Shown: one piece after another, positions 1 to 9,556 of the stretch
Position numbering within the stretch: the first letter of the stretch is position 1
Layout of the letters: every line of letters begins with the position of its first letter
Origin: Methylobacterium fujisawaense
GTDB lineage: Bacteria > Pseudomonadota > Alphaproteobacteria > Rhizobiales > Beijerinckiaceae
Direction: 5' to 3'
DNA length: 64,000 nucleotides
NCBI RefSeq assembly: GCF_014138435.1
Contig: NZ_JACJIM010000005.1
Span: 434,001 to 498,000, forward strand
The notes under the pieces: generated by a model
Database searches by the model: none
Seen by the model: the letters and a program-made list of their open reading frames with translations, nothing else
What the model was told of the DNA's origin: nothing
Program-made: the position numbers and the translations under genes

Positions 1-235
1 GCGGGCTGGGCAGGGCGTTGGTCGAGCGTTGACGTATAGAGGACATGCGGACGCTCTGGACGCGGCGGAAAACCGGGCCGGCATTACTGCCCGCCCGCCG
101 CCATTAGTGGATGTTAAGGTTGCTCAAGAGTTAAGGCGCGCGCGGACCGGCGGCGCCGGCCGGCCCGTCCGGCGGTGATCAAGTTTCATTAACCTTAACG
201 GCCTAGATGATCCGGCAACTGCATCCTTGACGGCG

Positions 236-814
236 ATGGTGATGAACCGGCGCGCTCTGCTTCTCGCACTCGGCTCGACTCTGGCACTCGGCGGTTGCCT
301 GCGGCCGAGCTTCCGCACCGACGAACTCGACGCGACCGGCACCGGGTCGATCGCTGCCCGCTACACGCTGGCGGCGGGCGACAAGCTCCGGGTGATCGTC
401 TTCGGCCAGGACAACCTATCGAACATTTACGCGGTGGATGGTGCCGGTCGCATCGCCATGCCGCTGATCGGCACCGTGCAGGTCGGCGGTCAGACGACCG
501 CCCAGGCGGCCAAGGCGGTCGAAGCCAAGCTGGCGGCCGGGTTCGTCCGCGAGCCGCACGTCACCGTGGAGGTGGACGCCTACCGGCCCTTCTACATTCT
601 CGGAGAGGTGACCACCTCGGGCCAGTATCCGTTCGTCAACGGCATGACCGTCGAGACGGCGGTGGCCATCGCCGCCGGCTTCGGCCCCCGGGCGGCGCGG
701 GATTATGCCGTTCTGACCCGCGACACCAACGGCACGCTGGTCTCAGGAATCGTGCCGATGACCTACGCGGTCCGTCCGGGCGACACGATCGTCATCAAGG
801 AGCGCTTCTTCTGA
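236..814 (+). CDS. Wza/GumB-type polysaccharide export lipoprotein
   Basis: Outer-membrane or periplasmic auxiliary protein of capsule/exopolysaccharide export. The N-terminus has two arginines, a hydrophobic stretch and a lipobox (LALGGC), so it should be a lipoprotein. The sequence YTLAAGDKLRVIVFGQ opens the polysaccharide-export domain. It is followed by a SLBB-like half (FYILGEVTTSGQYPFVNG), ending with GDTIVIKERFF. At about 192 aa it is a short, single-SLBB member compared with Wza. A TTG at 227 and an ATG at 242 are alternative starts; no clear ribosome site decides. No other polysaccharide genes lie within the window, so the partner genes would be to the left. Confidence 0.85.
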   Translation: MVMNRRALLLALGSTLALGGCLRPSFRTDELDATGTGSIAARYTLAAGDKLRVIVFGQDNLSNIYAVDGAGRIAMPLIGTVQVGGQTTAQAAKAVEAKLAAGFVREPHVTVEVDAYRPFYILGEVTTSGQYPFVNGMTVETAVAIAAGFGPRAARDYAVLTRDTNGTLVSGIVPMTYAVRPGDTIVIKERFF

Positions 815-830
815 GCGACGGCCGCGCCAG

Positions 831-1469
831 TCACTGCGCCTCATGCCACGGGTTGATCACCCGCATCGCGGTCTTCTGCGCAGGGATCGGCGTCGCGATC
901 TCGGGGGCCGGCTGTTTCGCCCGCGCCATCATCTGCCGTGCGGCCTGTGCGGGCAGGGTGCCCACCGGCGTGAACAGGCCGGCCAGGACCTTGCGGGTAC
1001 CCTTGCTGACCAAGCGCGAGTTCTGGACCGGTTCGAAATCCCGGATGGCGTGACGCTTGTCGGGATTCCCGGTGAACACCCGGGCGCCGGCATTCAGGAC
1101 CACGATGTCGCCGGGGCGCAGCGTCTCGTCCTTCAACAGAGCCGCCGTGGCGCCGCCCTTCATGTCGATGGGGGTCTGGCGCTCGCTGATCTCCCGCTCC
1201 TTGACGCGGATCTTCAGCGGCAGCGCCGCGTAGCGGGTCTGAAAGCGCCGGCGGGCGGCGCCGAGCCGCGGGCTCGCTTGGCGGCCATACGAACGGCCCT
1301 CGAAGGCCGGAGCCTGGGTCTGCGCGGGCTGAGCTTGTTGAACCGCCGGCCGAGCCCCGAACAGCATCTCGAGGAAGCCCAGTTCGGCCGCGTGGGCGTG
1401 CATCGTCGTCCCGGCGAGAAGGCCGCTGGCCGTCATGACGGCCAGCAAACTGCTCGTGCGAAGCCTCAT
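831..1469 (-). CDS. Secreted hypothetical protein
   Basis: Not recognised as a named family. The start at 1469 is chosen because GGAGG lies just upstream and because the product then begins with a clean signal peptide (MRLRTSSLLAVMTASG ... HAHA). The mature part has a Gln/Pro/Ala-rich linker at about residues 40-55. A compact region around ALPLKIRVKERE and LRPGDIVVLNAGARVFTG looks like a small beta-rich domain. The tail is Ala/Pro-rich. It is convergent with the export lipoprotein, 16 bp away. Role unknown; likely periplasmic. Confidence 0.7.
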   Translation of the reverse strand: MRLRTSSLLAVMTASGLLAGTTMHAHAAELGFLEMLFGARPAVQQAQPAQTQAPAFEGRSYGRQASPRLGAARRRFQTRYAALPLKIRVKEREISERQTPIDMKGGATAALLKDETLRPGDIVVLNAGARVFTGNPDKRHAIRDFEPVQNSRLVSKGTRKVLAGLFTPVGTLPAQAARQMMARAKQPAPEIATPIPAQKTAMRVINPWHEAQ

Positions 1470-1651
1470 GACATCCTCCGGAACCGACGCCCGACGTGAG
1501 CATCCGACCCTCAACCGCAAGGCGTACTGGAGGGTTCCGGATGATTTACGATCTGCTTAGCAACACCGGTCGACTTCGCGACGGTGCAGTATTCGACGCC
1601 CCCGTCTGAGGGCGATGACGCGATCCGGACGCGGTGGGGGTGAAGCGCCGA

Positions 1652-1900
1652 TCAGCCCGGAGCGGATTGTTCGCCCTCGCCGATGCAGTCGAGGGCGCGC
1701 TCGACCGCACTCACGGCATCGAGCAGGTGCTGGACCGTCCGCTCGACCTCGAGCGCGGGGCGACCCATCGCGGCGGCGCGGGCGCTCACATCCTCGAGCT
1801 GCTCCAGGAGGGCGAGAAGATCGCCGGCCACGGTCACGACCTCGCAGCGGGCGAGGCGCGTGACGGTGGGACGCGGGCGGAAGGGCAAGACGTTGCTCAT
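1652..1900 (-). CDS. Small hypothetical protein, MSNVLPFRP type
   Basis: An 82-aa product starting MSNVLPFRPRPTVTRL, an opening common to small uncharacterised proteins of Methylobacterium-like genomes (recalled, not searched). The remainder is a predicted helical segment (LLALLEQLEDVSARAAAM ... VERTVQHLLDAVSAVERAL) with heptad-like leucines, so a short coiled coil or helical hairpin is likely. No signal peptide. A longer frame reaches 2035, but its first 45 residues are low-complexity and unlike the rest, so the internal ATG at 1900 is preferred. Confidence 0.6.
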   Translation of the reverse strand: MSNVLPFRPRPTVTRLARCEVVTVAGDLLALLEQLEDVSARAAAMGRPALEVERTVQHLLDAVSAVERALDCIGEGEQSAPG

Positions 1901-2169
1901 TGCCGAGGGTTGTCGCCCGAAACGGTCCGGATTCGCCAGGGGGCGCGGGCCGCGCTCAACACGATTGCCCGTCGGTATCCGCCCCAAACCGGGGGTGTGG
2001 TGGATTTTCCGTGGCCGCTGCGCATCGGAGGCCACAGAACGGATTTACACGTTGCGCGCGACCTTGACGGGCGCGCTCCCGGGCTGACCATGCCGCGAGA
2101 CGTTTCGTCGAGGCCTCGTCCGGGAGATGCCGGAGGGAGGCTCGACTCCGGCAGGCTTCAGGATTTGCG

Positions 2170-2388
2170 ATGCGCTTGACCCTTCTCGCCCTCTCCGCAC
2201 TCACCCTCGGTGGCCTGTGCGCCTGCAGCACCAGCGATGGGCCGGACTCGCGCAGCGGGCTGGCCGAGACCTTCAACCTCGACAATTACCGCGCCTCCGG
2301 CAACACGAACGGCACCCAGAGCCGCCGGGACGTGAACCGCGCCTACACCCAGCCCACGCTGCCGACGATCGGCAACCGCGGGATGTGA
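2170..2388 (+). CDS. Small lipoprotein
   Basis: A 72-aa product with a signal sequence (MRLTLLALSALTLGGLCAC) whose LCAC end is a plausible lipobox, followed by a short polar mature part rich in Asn, Ser and Arg. No enzymatic motif is visible. It is convergent with the exported protein ending at 2408. Most likely an outer-membrane-anchored lipoprotein of unknown role. Confidence 0.6.
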   Translation: MRLTLLALSALTLGGLCACSTSDGPDSRSGLAETFNLDNYRASGNTNGTQSRRDVNRAYTQPTLPTIGNRGM

Positions 2389-2407
2389 CACCCGCGGTCG
2401 CGACGCG

Positions 2408-3475
2408 TCAGCGCTTGGTGAGCGCGTCCGCGAAGGCGGCGATCCGGTTGCGAGCGTAGACCGGCAGGCCGGCGCTGATCGAGTTGCCGGTGTTGAAGCT
2501 CGAATTGCCCATCAGCACCTGCGCCGGCAGCAGGTTCTTGAGAACCGGCACACGGGCGTACTCGGCCTTGCGGTCGAGGACGTCCCCCTTGATCGCAAGG
2601 GCCATGTAGGTGGTGACCACCGTCTTGGTCGGGTCGTTCGGCATCGGCTGGAACACGGCGAGGAACTTGCCGAAGCGCAGGATCTGGTTGACCCAGAAGA
2701 TCGTCTGCTCCAGCCCGCCGGTGACGGACGTGTCGATCTTGGTCAGTGCCTTGAGCGCGGCGCCCTGGTCCGGCCCGAGGACCCGCAACTCGCTCTGGAA
2801 CGAGACGAACTCGGCGATCTTCTTGGCCGACCCTTCCTCCAGCTTGTTGGCGAGCTTCACCCCGAGCGGCAGCTTGCCCTCGAGATCGTAGCGCGACTCG
2901 ATGCAGGCGCCCGCCCCCTCGCACCAGGGCCGGTCGGGTCGCTTGGCGAAGGCGGCGGCCGGATCCTTGTTGGGGGTCACGTCGGCGGCCGAGATGGCGC
3001 GGTGCTTGATCGCCGGATCCATCTTCTGGACGAAGGCGAGATTGGCGAAGGCCTGGAGGTCGATCGCCTCGGCCGGCCGCGGGACGACGAAGCGTCCCTC
3101 GGCCACATAGACCTTCAGCGTCTCGTGCCGGGGTTTCGTCACGCCGTTCACCGTGACGGTGTAATCCGGCTCCTTGTAGCCGGGATAGGGGGCGAGCGCC
3201 GTCGCCTCGGCCGGCCGCACCTTCAACCAGTCGAGATACGGGATCAGGCCGTTCTCCGGCGCCGACGGATTCTCGCGGTGATCGGTGAACAGGATCTGGC
3301 CCGGCTTGATCGCGGCGGGGTCGACGGCCGTGACCGAGGGCACATCCTTGACCCGCTCCGGTGCCGGCGCCGTGTTGGCGGCGGGCGTCTGAGCGCGGAC
3401 CGGGATGGCCGGGAGAGCGACCGTGAGGGCGGCCGCCAGGGCGGCAGGAAGCTGCTGACGCAACGGGATTCTCAT
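2408..3475 (-). CDS. Exported hypothetical protein
   Basis: A 355-aa protein with a cleavable signal peptide (MRIPLRQQLPAALAAALTVA ... PVRAQ). The ATG at 3475 follows an AGAGATGAG-type leader and is the only start giving this peptide; the longer frame overlaps the neighbouring gene. Visible landmarks are a probable disulfide pair (WCEGAGACIES) and a C-terminal half with hydrophobic helices (TIFWVNQILRFGKFLAVFQP). It lies 16 bp downstream of the penicillin-binding protein on the same strand, so co-transcription and an envelope role are plausible. I do not recognise the family. Confidence 0.7.
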   Translation of the reverse strand: MRIPLRQQLPAALAAALTVALPAIPVRAQTPAANTAPAPERVKDVPSVTAVDPAAIKPGQILFTDHRENPSAPENGLIPYLDWLKVRPAEATALAPYPGYKEPDYTVTVNGVTKPRHETLKVYVAEGRFVVPRPAEAIDLQAFANLAFVQKMDPAIKHRAISAADVTPNKDPAAAFAKRPDRPWCEGAGACIESRYDLEGKLPLGVKLANKLEEGSAKKIAEFVSFQSELRVLGPDQGAALKALTKIDTSVTGGLEQTIFWVNQILRFGKFLAVFQPMPNDPTKTVVTTYMALAIKGDVLDRKAEYARVPVLKNLLPAQVLMGNSSFNTGNSISAGLPVYARNRIAAFADALTKR

Positions 3476-3491
3476 CTCTCGGGGAGGGCAG

Positions 3492-6400
3492 TCAGTAACC
3501 GGGATCTTCGCCGAACAGGTAGTCCGGATCGCGGCGGCGCGGCCGGCGCGCGTCGTCATCCCCGCCGAAGGGCGAGCGGTTCGTCTGGCCGGGCCAGGGC
3601 TTGTACGGATCCTGCCCGTAGAGATCCACATCGCCCTGCGCACGGCGGCTGCGCGGCGCCGGACGCTCGCCGAACGGGTCCAGGAAGTCGGCCCGCGGCC
3701 GCTCGCCCGTCATGTTGCCGTAATAGTCGCCCGCCACGTTCGCGCCGTCGTCGGCGCCGGCGAGATCGCCGTCCTGGGCATCGGGCCGCATGGCGTAGAG
3801 CGTCTCCCGCGGAACGAGGCGGTACTGCGTGTCCGCCATCCGTCCGTCGCCGCTTGTGCGGAAATGCTCGAGAAAGCCGCCGCCCGCGACCCGCACGCCG
3901 CTGCGCGGATCGACCGCCAGGTCGGCGATGAAGGGGCGCGCCTCGGGGGAGGGGCCCCGCAGCGGCGTCTTGGGGATTCCGTTCGCCCACGCCGCCTGCA
4001 GGATCGCCGAGGCGATCGGCACCGAGACATGGCCGCCGGTCTGGCCGCGGCCGAGGGTCTTGCGGGTGCCGTCGGCGTTGTCGTAGCCGACCCAGACCAC
4101 CACGCTGATCTCGTTGGTCAGGCCCGCGAACCACGCGTCGTTCTCGTTCTCGGAGGTGCCGGTCTTGCCGGCGACGTAGGCCGAGACCTTCGACAGCGCC
4201 GCCGCGGTGCCGTGCTGGGTCACCCCCTGCAGCATGGTCTTGAGCTGGTAGAAGGCGACCCGGTCCGCAGAGGCGATCCGCGCCGGCTCCTTGGCGGGGT
4301 GCGTGTAGAGCGGCTTGCCGTCCCGCTCGACGGATTCGAGCGCGTACGGGGCCGGACGCGCGCCCTCGTTGGCCACTGCAGCGTAGAAGCCCGCGAGGTC
4401 CAGCATCCGCACCGGCTGCGCGCCGAGGACGAAGGGATAGTAGGGCTCGCACTCGGCGTAGATCTGTGCCTCCAGGGCGATGTCGCAGACCCGTTTCAGG
4501 CTCGCCGGCGCCTTGGGCTCGATTCCACCCTGGAGCAGACGGGCGGTGACGAGGTTCTTGGAGAATTCGAGGCCGCGCCGCAGGGTGGTGGGGCCCGAAC
4601 CGCCCCCCTCGTAGTTCTTCGGCGACCAGGAATCGCCGGTCCCGCCGATCGGCGGCAGGGTGACGGCGGAATCCATCACCAGGGTGTTGGGCTGCAGACC
4701 GGCATTGAGCGCGGCGAGATAGGTCAGCGGCTTCAAGGTCGAGCCGGGCTGGCGCACCGTCTGGGTGACGCGGTTGAGCTGGCTCAGCGGGTAGGAGAAG
4801 CCACCGGCCATCGCGAGGATCCGGCCGGTCTGGTTCTCCATCACCAGGGCCGCGCCCTGGACCGTAGGCCGGACGCGGATCTGCGCGCGCAGGCCGCCCT
4901 TGCCCGAGCCGACCTTCACGCGGATCACGTCGTAGACCTGCAGCTTGCCCCGGGCGATGCCGGGGTCGAGGACGGCGGTCCGGCCATCGGCGAGGCCGAC
5001 CTTCATGCCGCCGCGCCCGGTCTCCAGCACCACCGCCATCGGCCAATGCACATCATAGAGCACCGGGCGAGCGCTCTCGAGCGCCAGAAGCCAGGCCGGC
5101 TTCTTCTGCGGGATCGCCGCGACCTTCTCGCCACGACGCGCCTTGGCGTCCGCCTTGGCGTCCATCTTGGCATCTGCCTTGGGCGCATCCGTTCGCGCTC
5201 CCGTCACCGCGGGCGCCGCCTGGGTCGCCCCCTCCGGTGCAGGAGTCGCGGCCTGGATCCGGCGGACGCTGTCGGCGAGGTTGAGTTCGGGCCCCGCGAA
5301 GACCTGACGGCCCGTGGAGCGCTCGTAATTGGCGAGCCCGTCCTGGAGAGCCTCCTCGACGGAGCGCTGCAGGCCCGCATTGATCGTCGAGCGGACGGTC
5401 AGCGACCCGGAGGTCAAAGAATCCACTCCCGCGAAGGTGCGGGCCTCCCGATTGAGGAAATCCACCACGTAGAAGCCGGAATCGCGCCGCGCGGTCTCGA
5501 TCGGCTTCAGCCCGAGATCGGACTTGATCGCCGCGCTCATCTCGGCCTCGGTAATCGCGCCCTCTTCCTTGAGGCGGGCGAGCACGTAGGCGCGCCGCTC
5601 CCGCGCCCGGTCCGGATACTTGTCGGGGCTGTAGAAATTCGGCCCCTTGGGCATGCCGGCGAGGAGCGCGGCCTCCGGCAGGGTGAGCTGCCCCACCGGC
5701 TTCCCGAAATAGCTCTGCGCCGCCATCTCGATGCCGTAGGCGCCGCGGCCGAGATAGATGCCGTTGAGATAGAGCCCGAGAATCTGCGGCTTCGAGAGAA
5801 TCCTCTCCAGCCGCGACGCGACGATCATCTCGCGGATCTTGCGCTCGTAGGTGACGTCGTCGCCGACCGAGAGGTTCTTGACCACCTGCTGGGTGATGGT
5901 CGAACCACCCGCCGGACGTCCCGGCGAGGCGAGATTGGCGATGAAGGCGCGGATCACGCCGCGCTCGTCGATGCCGTGATGGGTCTCGAAGCGCTTGTCC
6001 TCGGCGGCGATGAAGGCCTTCTGCACCAGCGTCGGAACCGCTGTGATCGGCACGACGATGCGGCGCCCGTTCGGCTCGGAGGCCTCGGCGAAGGGCTTGC
6101 CGGCGCCGTCGAGGATCCGGGTCATGCCGGGCAGCGCCTTGTCGCGCAGGGCCTCGGCGCTGGGCAGGTCCTTGGTGGCGTTGTCGTAGAACTCGATCAC
6201 CGCCTTGGCGTCGAAGGGCGAGTTCGCCGGGTTCTCGCCTTTGCAGAACTGCTTGTAGCTCGTGTTCAGCTCGTTCAGGTCGAGCCCGTGCAGGATCTTC
6301 GGGGCGGCCGGCCCGGCGACGGTGGACGGATCCTCCATCGCGGTGGTGATCAGCTCGTCGAGGTTGATGTCCTCGATGTCGAAGGCCTTGCGCATGTGGG

Positions 6401-6539
6401 CGCAGCCGTCGCGCAGCAGGCGCACAACCTCGGGCCCATCGGTGGCTGGATCGAACTGCGTCCGGACCGCCTCCGGCCGGGTCGTGACCTGGCTCAGGGT
6501 CAGGGCGGTCGCGAACAGCTTGATCAGGATGGCGTTCAT
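3492..6539 (-). CDS. mrcA: Bifunctional class A penicillin-binding protein (PBP1A-like)
   Basis: Peptidoglycan glycosyltransferase/DD-transpeptidase, anchored at the inner membrane and acting in the periplasm. The GT51 domain starts around residue 165 with EDKRFETHHG (about 180-189, catalytic Glu) and GGSTITQQVVKNL. The transpeptidase has SxxK in QPGSTLKPL (Ser about 598) and KTGTS (about 789). At 1015 aa it is longer than typical PBP1A. There is an N-terminal extension of about 130 residues with two widely spaced cysteines, and a disordered Asp/Arg/Pro-rich tail. A Lys/Ala-rich insert lies at the start of the transpeptidase half (MDAKADAKARRGEKV). The start at 6539 gives a hydrophobic N-terminus; an upstream ATG at 6611 is possible. 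Confidence 0.9.
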   Translation of the reverse strand: MNAILIKLFATALTLSQVTTRPEAVRTQFDPATDGPEVVRLLRDGCAHMRKAFDIEDINLDELITTAMEDPSTVAGPAAPKILHGLDLNELNTSYKQFCKGENPANSPFDAKAVIEFYDNATKDLPSAEALRDKALPGMTRILDGAGKPFAEASEPNGRRIVVPITAVPTLVQKAFIAAEDKRFETHHGIDERGVIRAFIANLASPGRPAGGSTITQQVVKNLSVGDDVTYERKIREMIVASRLERILSKPQILGLYLNGIYLGRGAYGIEMAAQSYFGKPVGQLTLPEAALLAGMPKGPNFYSPDKYPDRARERRAYVLARLKEEGAITEAEMSAAIKSDLGLKPIETARRDSGFYVVDFLNREARTFAGVDSLTSGSLTVRSTINAGLQRSVEEALQDGLANYERSTGRQVFAGPELNLADSVRRIQAATPAPEGATQAAPAVTGARTDAPKADAKMDAKADAKARRGEKVAAIPQKKPAWLLALESARPVLYDVHWPMAVVLETGRGGMKVGLADGRTAVLDPGIARGKLQVYDVIRVKVGSGKGGLRAQIRVRPTVQGAALVMENQTGRILAMAGGFSYPLSQLNRVTQTVRQPGSTLKPLTYLAALNAGLQPNTLVMDSAVTLPPIGGTGDSWSPKNYEGGGSGPTTLRRGLEFSKNLVTARLLQGGIEPKAPASLKRVCDIALEAQIYAECEPYYPFVLGAQPVRMLDLAGFYAAVANEGARPAPYALESVERDGKPLYTHPAKEPARIASADRVAFYQLKTMLQGVTQHGTAAALSKVSAYVAGKTGTSENENDAWFAGLTNEISVVVWVGYDNADGTRKTLGRGQTGGHVSVPIASAILQAAWANGIPKTPLRGPSPEARPFIADLAVDPRSGVRVAGGGFLEHFRTSGDGRMADTQYRLVPRETLYAMRPDAQDGDLAGADDGANVAGDYYGNMTGERPRADFLDPFGERPAPRSRRAQGDVDLYGQDPYKPWPGQTNRSPFGGDDDARRPRRRDPDYLFGEDPGY

Positions 6540-6695
6540 ACGGGCCGGGTTCGGGGGACGCGACGGGGCGGGCGCGAACCTTTCGGGAGCGCGCCTGAAC
6601 AGGGCGTGCACAACGCGGCTGATTTAAGGAGACGCCGCACGGCAACGCTTTGATGGGGTCCCACGTTCGTGAGGCGCGACGACGCCGAGGGGGCC

Positions 6696-8363
6696 ATGAT
6701 CAACGACCTGTGGTACAAGAACGCCATCATCTATTGCCTGTCGGTCGGCACCTTCATGGATGCCAACGGCGACGGGATCGGCGACTTCGCTGGGCTCGAG
6801 CGCCGGCTCGACTACATCCAGGGCCTGGGCGCCACCGCGGTCTGGCTGATGCCCTTCCAGCCGTCGCCCAAGAAGGATGGCGGCTACGACATCGCCGACT
6901 ATTACGGCGTCGACCCCGATTACGGCTCGCTCGGTGACTTCGTCGCCTTCACCCACGCCGCCAAGCAGCGGGGGCTGCGGGTGCTGATCGACCTCGTGGT
7001 CAACCACACCTCGGACCAGCACCCATGGTTCCAGTCGGCCCGCTCCGACCCGGACTCGCCCTATCGCGACTGGTACGTCTGGTCGAAAGAGCGCCCCGCG
7101 AGCGCCGACGAGGGCATGGTCTTCCCGGGCGTGCAGGAGACCACCTGGACCTACGATGCGAAGGCCAAGGCGTGGTATTTCCACCGCTTCTTCAACTTTC
7201 AGCCGGATCTCAACACCGCCAATCCCGAGGTGCTGGCCGAGATCCTCAAGATCATGGGTTTCTGGATCCAGCTGGGCGTCTCAGGCTTCCGCATGGATGC
7301 CGTGCCGTTCGTCATCGCCGAGAAGGGGGCCGATGTCGGCGGCAAGCCCCGCGAGCAGTTCGAGATGCTGCGCGACCTGCGCGAGTTCCTGCAATGGCGC
7401 CAGGGCGACGCCATCATCCTGGCCGAGGCCAACATCCTGCCGAACCAGGACATGGATTATTTCGGCGACGACGCCGACCGCATGCACATGATGTTCAACT
7501 TCCAGGTCAATCAGGCGACCTTCTACGCCCTTGCGGCCCATGATGCGCGCCCGCTGGTCAAGGCGATCGAGCGGACGAAGCCGCGCCCGCTCTCCTGCCA
7601 ATGGGGCATCTTCCTGCGGAACCACGACGAGCTGGACCTGGGACGCCTGACGGGCAAGCAGCGTCAGAGCGTGTTCGACGCCTTCGGGCCCGAGAAGGGG
7701 ATGCAGCTCTACGACCGCGGCATCCGCCGCCGCTTCGCACCGATGCTGGCCGGCGATCCCCGCCGCATCCGGCTGGCCTATTCGCTGATGTTCACCCTGC
7801 CGGGGACGCCGGTGCTGCGTTACGGCGACGAGATCGGCATGGGCGACGAGCTCGCGCTCAAGGAGCGGGACTGCGCTCGCACGCCGATGCAGTGGACCAG
7901 CGAGTATCAGGGCGGCTTCTCCACGGCCGACCGCACGGTGATTCCGCTGATCGACCACGGGCCCTACGGCTACGCGCACGTGAACGTCGCCGACCAGCGC
8001 CACGAGGCCGACTCGCTGCTCAACTGGATGCAGAGCATGATCCGTCAGCGCAAGGAGGCGCCAGAGATCGGCTGGGGCGACGTGGTCCCGATGGAAACCG
8101 GGCGTCCCTCGGTGCTGGCGCTCCGCTACGACTGGCGCGGCAACGCCATCCTGTGTGTCCACAATCTGGCGCCGGAGCCCGTCGAGGTCGCCATGGCATC
8201 CGGCGTGGAGGATCCCGAGCACGACATCCTCGTCGATGTGCTGACCGGCAGCCGCAGCGAGGTCGGCGAGGACGGACGGCACTGCCTGTTCCTGGAAGGC
8301 TACGGCTACCACTGGTTCCGGGTCGGGGGCCTCGACGCGCTGCTGAAGCGGCGGCCGGCGTGA
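6696..8363 (+). CDS. GH13 alpha-amylase family protein, trehalose-synthase-like
   Basis: A (beta/alpha)8 glycoside hydrolase, most like the catalytic part of trehalose synthase (maltose-trehalose interconversion). It opens WYKNAIIYCLSVGTF. The four GH13 regions are present: DLVVNHTSD; GFRMDAV (nucleophile Asp about 201); ILAEAN (acid/base Glu about 244); RNHDELDL (Asp about 311). At 555 aa it carries no maltokinase domain. The ATG at 6696 follows GAGGGGG. It is divergent from the PBP gene, with about 155 bp between starts. An oligo-1,6-glucosidase or other GH13 activity cannot be excluded. Confidence 0.85.
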   Translation: MINDLWYKNAIIYCLSVGTFMDANGDGIGDFAGLERRLDYIQGLGATAVWLMPFQPSPKKDGGYDIADYYGVDPDYGSLGDFVAFTHAAKQRGLRVLIDLVVNHTSDQHPWFQSARSDPDSPYRDWYVWSKERPASADEGMVFPGVQETTWTYDAKAKAWYFHRFFNFQPDLNTANPEVLAEILKIMGFWIQLGVSGFRMDAVPFVIAEKGADVGGKPREQFEMLRDLREFLQWRQGDAIILAEANILPNQDMDYFGDDADRMHMMFNFQVNQATFYALAAHDARPLVKAIERTKPRPLSCQWGIFLRNHDELDLGRLTGKQRQSVFDAFGPEKGMQLYDRGIRRRFAPMLAGDPRRIRLAYSLMFTLPGTPVLRYGDEIGMGDELALKERDCARTPMQWTSEYQGGFSTADRTVIPLIDHGPYGYAHVNVADQRHEADSLLNWMQSMIRQRKEAPEIGWGDVVPMETGRPSVLALRYDWRGNAILCVHNLAPEPVEVAMASGVEDPEHDILVDVLTGSRSEVGEDGRHCLFLEGYGYHWFRVGGLDALLKRRPA

Positions 8364-8430
8364 GGAAAACCGGCGCCCGGCTCGCCCTCGGCCGGCGAAC
8401 ACGGTAGGACACGCCTGAGCAAGGTGTAAC

Positions 8431-8814
8431 ATGGCCCGGACGAAGCATTATCCCTCGGACGCGACGATCGCCGACGTCCTGCCGGATCTCGCCGACGCTG
8501 AAGACTACCTGCGCGAGGTGCTGGTCACCATGAGGCTGTGCCAGAAGCATTACGGCGACGCCTCGGTGCGGATCGGCGTGACCGGCCGGTCGCCGACGCC
8601 GTCCTACCGGATCGACCGGCCGGACGAGACGGCGCGGGACGACGGTGCCGTCGAGGCGGGCAGGACCCTGTTCGGAGCCTATGGAGGCCGGTCCCACGAC
8701 CGGTTCACGCAGGTCAACACCGCGGAGACGCGCTGGAGCTCGCGGGCGCTCGGCATGGCCGAGATGCTGGCGCTTCACGACGGCCTGCGCCGCCCCAGGG
8801 GCGACGCGGCCTGA
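8431..8814 (+). CDS. Hypothetical protein
   Basis: A 127-aa soluble protein with no signal peptide. The first 45 residues look helical (DATIADVLPDLADAEDYLREVLVTMRL), followed by a charged Arg/Asp-rich central part and a final helix (MAEMLALHDGLRR). No family recognised. It sits 67 bp after the GH13 gene and 89 bp before the MBL hydrolase, all on the plus strand. Confidence 0.5.
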   Translation: MARTKHYPSDATIADVLPDLADAEDYLREVLVTMRLCQKHYGDASVRIGVTGRSPTPSYRIDRPDETARDDGAVEAGRTLFGAYGGRSHDRFTQVNTAETRWSSRALGMAEMLALHDGLRRPRGDAA

Positions 8815-8903
8815 GCGTGCCGCACAGGGTGCCGCCCACCGGCGTTCTGCGCTAAACTGCGGCCGAGGGCGTCCGGAGCGGCGCTGCCTACACGCGGAAC
8901 GAC

Positions 8904-9548
8904 ATGCCAGGTACGCCACGCGCCGGGATCATCCCGGTCACACCCTTCCAGCAGAACTGCACCCTGATCTGGGACGACACGACCAAGGTCGGCGCCGTGG
9001 TGGATCCCGGCGGCGATCTTGATCGGATAGAGGCGGCCATCCGCGAGCAGGGCGTCACCGTCGAGAAGATCCTGCTGACCCACGGTCATGTCGACCACGC
9101 CGCCGGCGCCGACGAGCTGCGCGAGCGCCTCGGCGTTCCGATCGAGGGGCCGCACCAGGCGGACAAGTTCCTGCTGGATTCCCTGCCCGAGACCGCCGCC
9201 AATTACGGCCTCGGCGCGGCCCGGCCCGTCACGCCCGACCGCTGGCTCGACGAGGGCGATGCCGTGACGGTCGGCGGTCTCGGCTTCGACATCCTTCACT
9301 GCCCCGGGCACTCGCCCGGCAGCGTCGTGTTCGTGAGCCGGGACGCGCGGTTCGCCCTGGTCGGCGACGTGGTGTTCAAGGGCTCGGTCGGCCGCACCGA
9401 CCTGCCGGGCGGCAACCACGAGCAGCTGATCCGGGCCATCAAGGACAAGGTCCTGCCGCTGGGCGACGACATCGCCTTCATCCCGGGCCATGGCCCGACG
9501 AGCACGCTCGGCGAGGAGCGTGTCTCAAATCCCTTCCTGCAGGACTGA
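8904..9548 (+). CDS. MBL-fold metallo-hydrolase, glyoxalase II-like
   Basis: A metallo-beta-lactamase-fold hydrolase of the short GloB-like type. The zinc motif LTHGHVDHAAG is near residue 57, HCPGHSPGS supplies the next histidine, VGDVVFKGSVGRTD the bridging Asp, and FIPGHGP the last histidine. At 214 aa it lacks the C-terminal substrate domain of full glyoxalase II, so thioester hydrolysis of S-lactoylglutathione is only one possibility. It ends 8 bp before the aldo/keto reductase gene, suggesting one transcript. Confidence 0.85.
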   Translation: MPGTPRAGIIPVTPFQQNCTLIWDDTTKVGAVVDPGGDLDRIEAAIREQGVTVEKILLTHGHVDHAAGADELRERLGVPIEGPHQADKFLLDSLPETAANYGLGAARPVTPDRWLDEGDAVTVGGLGFDILHCPGHSPGSVVFVSRDARFALVGDVVFKGSVGRTDLPGGNHEQLIRAIKDKVLPLGDDIAFIPGHGPTSTLGEERVSNPFLQD

Positions 9549-9556
9549 CCGACATC

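Noticed and set aside
1..226. TTAA-containing stretches before the export lipoprotein as CtrA sites
   Set aside because: The TTAA pairs do not have the 7-bp spacing of CtrA boxes.
3864..6653. 929-codon open frame on the plus strand
   Set aside because: It is antisense to the penicillin-binding protein, whose catalytic motifs are intact; the translation is Arg/Gly/Asp/Leu-biased with no family features, the usual effect of high third-position GC.
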